Positions 61,821 to 64,000 of a stretch of 64,000 bases of DNA are shown one piece after another; the first letter of the stretch is position 1; each line of letters starts with the position of its first letter. The translations under genes and the position numbers were made by a program. Below the pieces are notes generated by a model. That model was not told where the DNA came from, searched no databases, and worked only from the letters and a program-made list of their open reading frames with translations. Source of the stretch: Gigantopelta aegis (taxonomy: Eukaryota; Mollusca; Gastropoda; Neomphalida; Peltospiridae); contig NW_024532780.1 in NCBI RefSeq assembly GCF_016097555.1, positions 62,001 through 126,000 on the forward strand. The letters are read 5' to 3'.

Positions 61821-62685
61821 TTAATTCTGGCGAACTTTCATCTCTGTAAAACTTGAGGGAGTAACTGCTACCTTTCCAGTCATACCACAGTACTCCACTC
61901 CACTTTTTAACAGGTCCTCCATTGGGATGTAAGGTCCATTGATAAGGTGCATTGAGATGAGTTTGCATACAATTATTAAACCACCAGGCTCCTTTGTAGT
62001 CTATGGCACATGAACCACCACGTCATGATTACTTGTCTTTAGTAGAGAATTTCATGCCAATGAGGGATGACCATACTCTAGGTTATCTCCAGCAGTACCA
62101 GAGTATCCTTCTACATTAAGTGTGTACTCAGTAATACAATCTCCAGTACTGAATGTAGAGTATTGAGCATAAACTGTGTTGTTTTCAAAGTCTCCAATAT
62201 CCCTTGTAGAGTGTTTTGTTCCATCTGGTGTAAGATGATGTATTTTACTCAAGCCTAAACAAAATTCTCCATTAAGGTTTACCAAGCCTTCCTCATATTC
62301 ACCCCAATTACGATAAAAGTCAACAGATCCATCTTGTCTCCTCTGAAAGACAGTCCATCCACCACCATCAGTCTCCATATCACAATAGACCTGTAGAGAG
62401 GGATAATTATTGATTATACAAGTTGTCTAAGCTCTTTACTTGAAAGGCACTGTCTCCATCAGTTTTATAGAATAAATACCACTCTTGTTAACACCACTTT
62501 CAACCATTTTTTACAATCACAAGCTATAGGACATCATCTATGGAAGAAAAAATAGTCACATTGTACTATAGAACTAACTTATGATGAAATTAACACTGGT
62601 ATTGTGATAAAATAGAATTATCATGACGACAGTTTCCATTGACAGTAGAACAGATCAAAGCTATAGTTGCTATAATCAAGAACAT
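61821..62685 (-). CDS. FReD unit 7, secreted fibrinogen-domain protein
   Basis: Exon 1: [20 protein letters not shown] (start 62685; the upstream MTE start seen in unit 2 reads CTT in place of CAT here). Exon 2 near 62440-62520. Exon 3: [96 protein letters not shown], then in another frame [30 protein letters not shown] and [12 protein letters not shown] (stop 61821). Nearly a twin of unit 2, flanks included. The calcium loop DNDND is shortened by a small deletion near 62030. FWLGL reads FCLGL. Confidence 0.8.
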
Positions 62686-64000
62686 CTTTGTATGTATTTA
62701 CTTCAGTCTTTATCTTCTAAATCTTGTTTTTGATGATACTCAATGGGTGCTTTTCTTTTATATAGCCATTTCAATTGAAAGTGTAATAAGTATATATACA
62801 CTGTACAATGACTCCCCCACAATATGAGTCTTCATGATTAATTTTTTTCAATATAGTTTTATATCTTGTTAACATTATGTCAAAGGTGGTTTTGGCAATA
62901 GTCTTTTTGATTGCTATCAACTTTTTTCCACTAATGGGTATGTTAAATAAATCAACAAATGGTAATGGTGTCATGTTTGTTAAGTACATTGTCACATCCA
63001 CCTGTCTGATTGAAGTGTGTTTTGTAACTTTTACATGTAACAAAAATTTGTATTAAATAATATATATTGGTCTGTGTATTGGTAATAATAATTACGTTTT
63101 TTTGTATTTAGTTGAGATCAAGGAAAGAGATCTTGTCTTTTTACTGCATTGCTCTCAAAACATGCTAGGCATCCTGTAATCTTTTTGGACCACATGTATT
63201 GTGACCTGATTTGCAAAAGGGACCACTTCTGTCAAAACATTTGTGACCTGACTTTTGAACAAACTACTGTTAAAACATCTCAAACATCTTAGTTTTGTAT
63301 ACATACAGTTGATACATATGCATTACTATTCTACATGTATGCAAAACTGTTTATTGTTATGTTTTAACAGTGTTTTTTTTCACAAATCAGGTCACAAATG
63401 TTGCTGACAGAAGTGGTCCCTTTTTGCAAATCAGGTCACATATAATTTCACATTCATTCACTTTTGTTTTATATTATTATATGTACACTAAAAGTGCTGA
63501 ACTGTCAGTGAACATTAGCCTTAACCACAAGCACTACGATGATCATTGTGAATTTACTGTTCATTGTTAATTTTTTAATCCAATATAATGTTTTTATCTT
63601 GTTACATTATGTCAAAAAACATTAATTCAAAATAGTCATTTAAGACTACTACAACTTTGGCACTAATAGATTATGTTTTTAAATAAACAAATGCTAATGG
63701 TGTCATGTTAGTTAGCTAGTCACAAAACCACATCCACATGTCTGATTGAAATGTCATTTGTACTTTTTATATACTGTATAATGGAAAAATACTTATCAAG
63801 AATTAATTTGGCCATTTGAGCAGTATCAAAGTTGTAAATGTACATTAATTCTGTATAGTGGGACTAATTTAGTGTTCATTATTTATAATGTTTTTATCTT
63901 GTTACAATTATGTCAAAAGACATTAATTTACTACAGTCATTTAATACTGCTAAAAGCTTTGGCACTAATAGATCATGTTTTTAATAAACAAATGCTAATG
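62686..64000. other. Noncoding spacer, FReD array, with MITE
   Basis: Matches 49262-50300 closely, apart from the foldback MITE at 63200-63440. Confidence 0.6.
63200..63440. mobile_element. 241-bp foldback MITE with TA/TAT target duplication
   Basis: Starts TGTGACCTGATTTGCAAAAG and ends in its reverse complement. Arms pair over about 115 bp, leaving a very small loop, so the element is almost one large palindrome. Inside each arm the word TTTGTGACCTGA recurs. TAT flanks both sides, and paralogous spacers (for example 49722-49760) show the uninterrupted site. A TA-type duplication suggests Tc1/mariner-family mobilisation; no coding capacity. Confidence 0.9.

Overview
The window is AT-rich nuclear DNA from an animal, with many short introns on GT..AG borders. 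The gene content is animal throughout: a GRP94 chaperone ending in KDEL, a CRELD protein, the queuosine-salvage enzyme QNG1, a KLHDC8-type kelch protein, a VWA5A-type protein, an mTERF protein, large EGF-repeat receptors and fibrinogen-domain (FReD) proteins. Compactness, tiny introns, AT content and receptor families with few recognisable relatives fit a demosponge best. That placement is inference.

Layout. (1) 0.7-12 kb holds four housekeeping genes in two head-to-head pairs: GRP94(-)/CRELD(+) and QNG1(-)/KLHDC8(+). (2) 12.5-30.3 kb holds four genes of an unrecognised type II membrane protein family (called T2M-1 to T2M-4 here). Each has a tyrosine-motif tail, one membrane helix, a short stalk ending in a C-x-C motif, and a shared C-terminal domain of about 190 residues. 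A VWA5A-type gene lies among them, and a Mutator-like FLYWCH transposon with TIRs and an 8-bp target duplication sits between T2M-1 and T2M-2. (3) 31.4-42.2 kb holds two tandemly duplicated type I receptors with arrays of 11 and 28 copies of a 40-residue, eight-cysteine EGF variant. (4) 42.4-45.6 kb holds an mTERF gene. (5) 47-62.7 kb holds seven tandem minus-strand FReD secreted-lectin-type units in repeated noncoding sequence, interrupted by a decayed gene of another secreted family at 51-52.1 kb and by a foldback MITE at 63.2 kb.

Read together, 12-63 kb looks like a fast-evolving cluster of cell-surface and secreted recognition proteins: tandem duplication, near-identical ectodomains on unrelated tails, concerted evolution of EGF arrays, and a lectin array. 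A role in immunity or self-recognition is inference from architecture only.

Caution: almost every gene, including conserved single-copy ones, carries single-base frame changes, and those checked closely are mostly in homopolymers. This looks like uncorrected long-read error, so gene spans below are given from the first to the last recognisable coding base and 'broken' calls are made sparingly.
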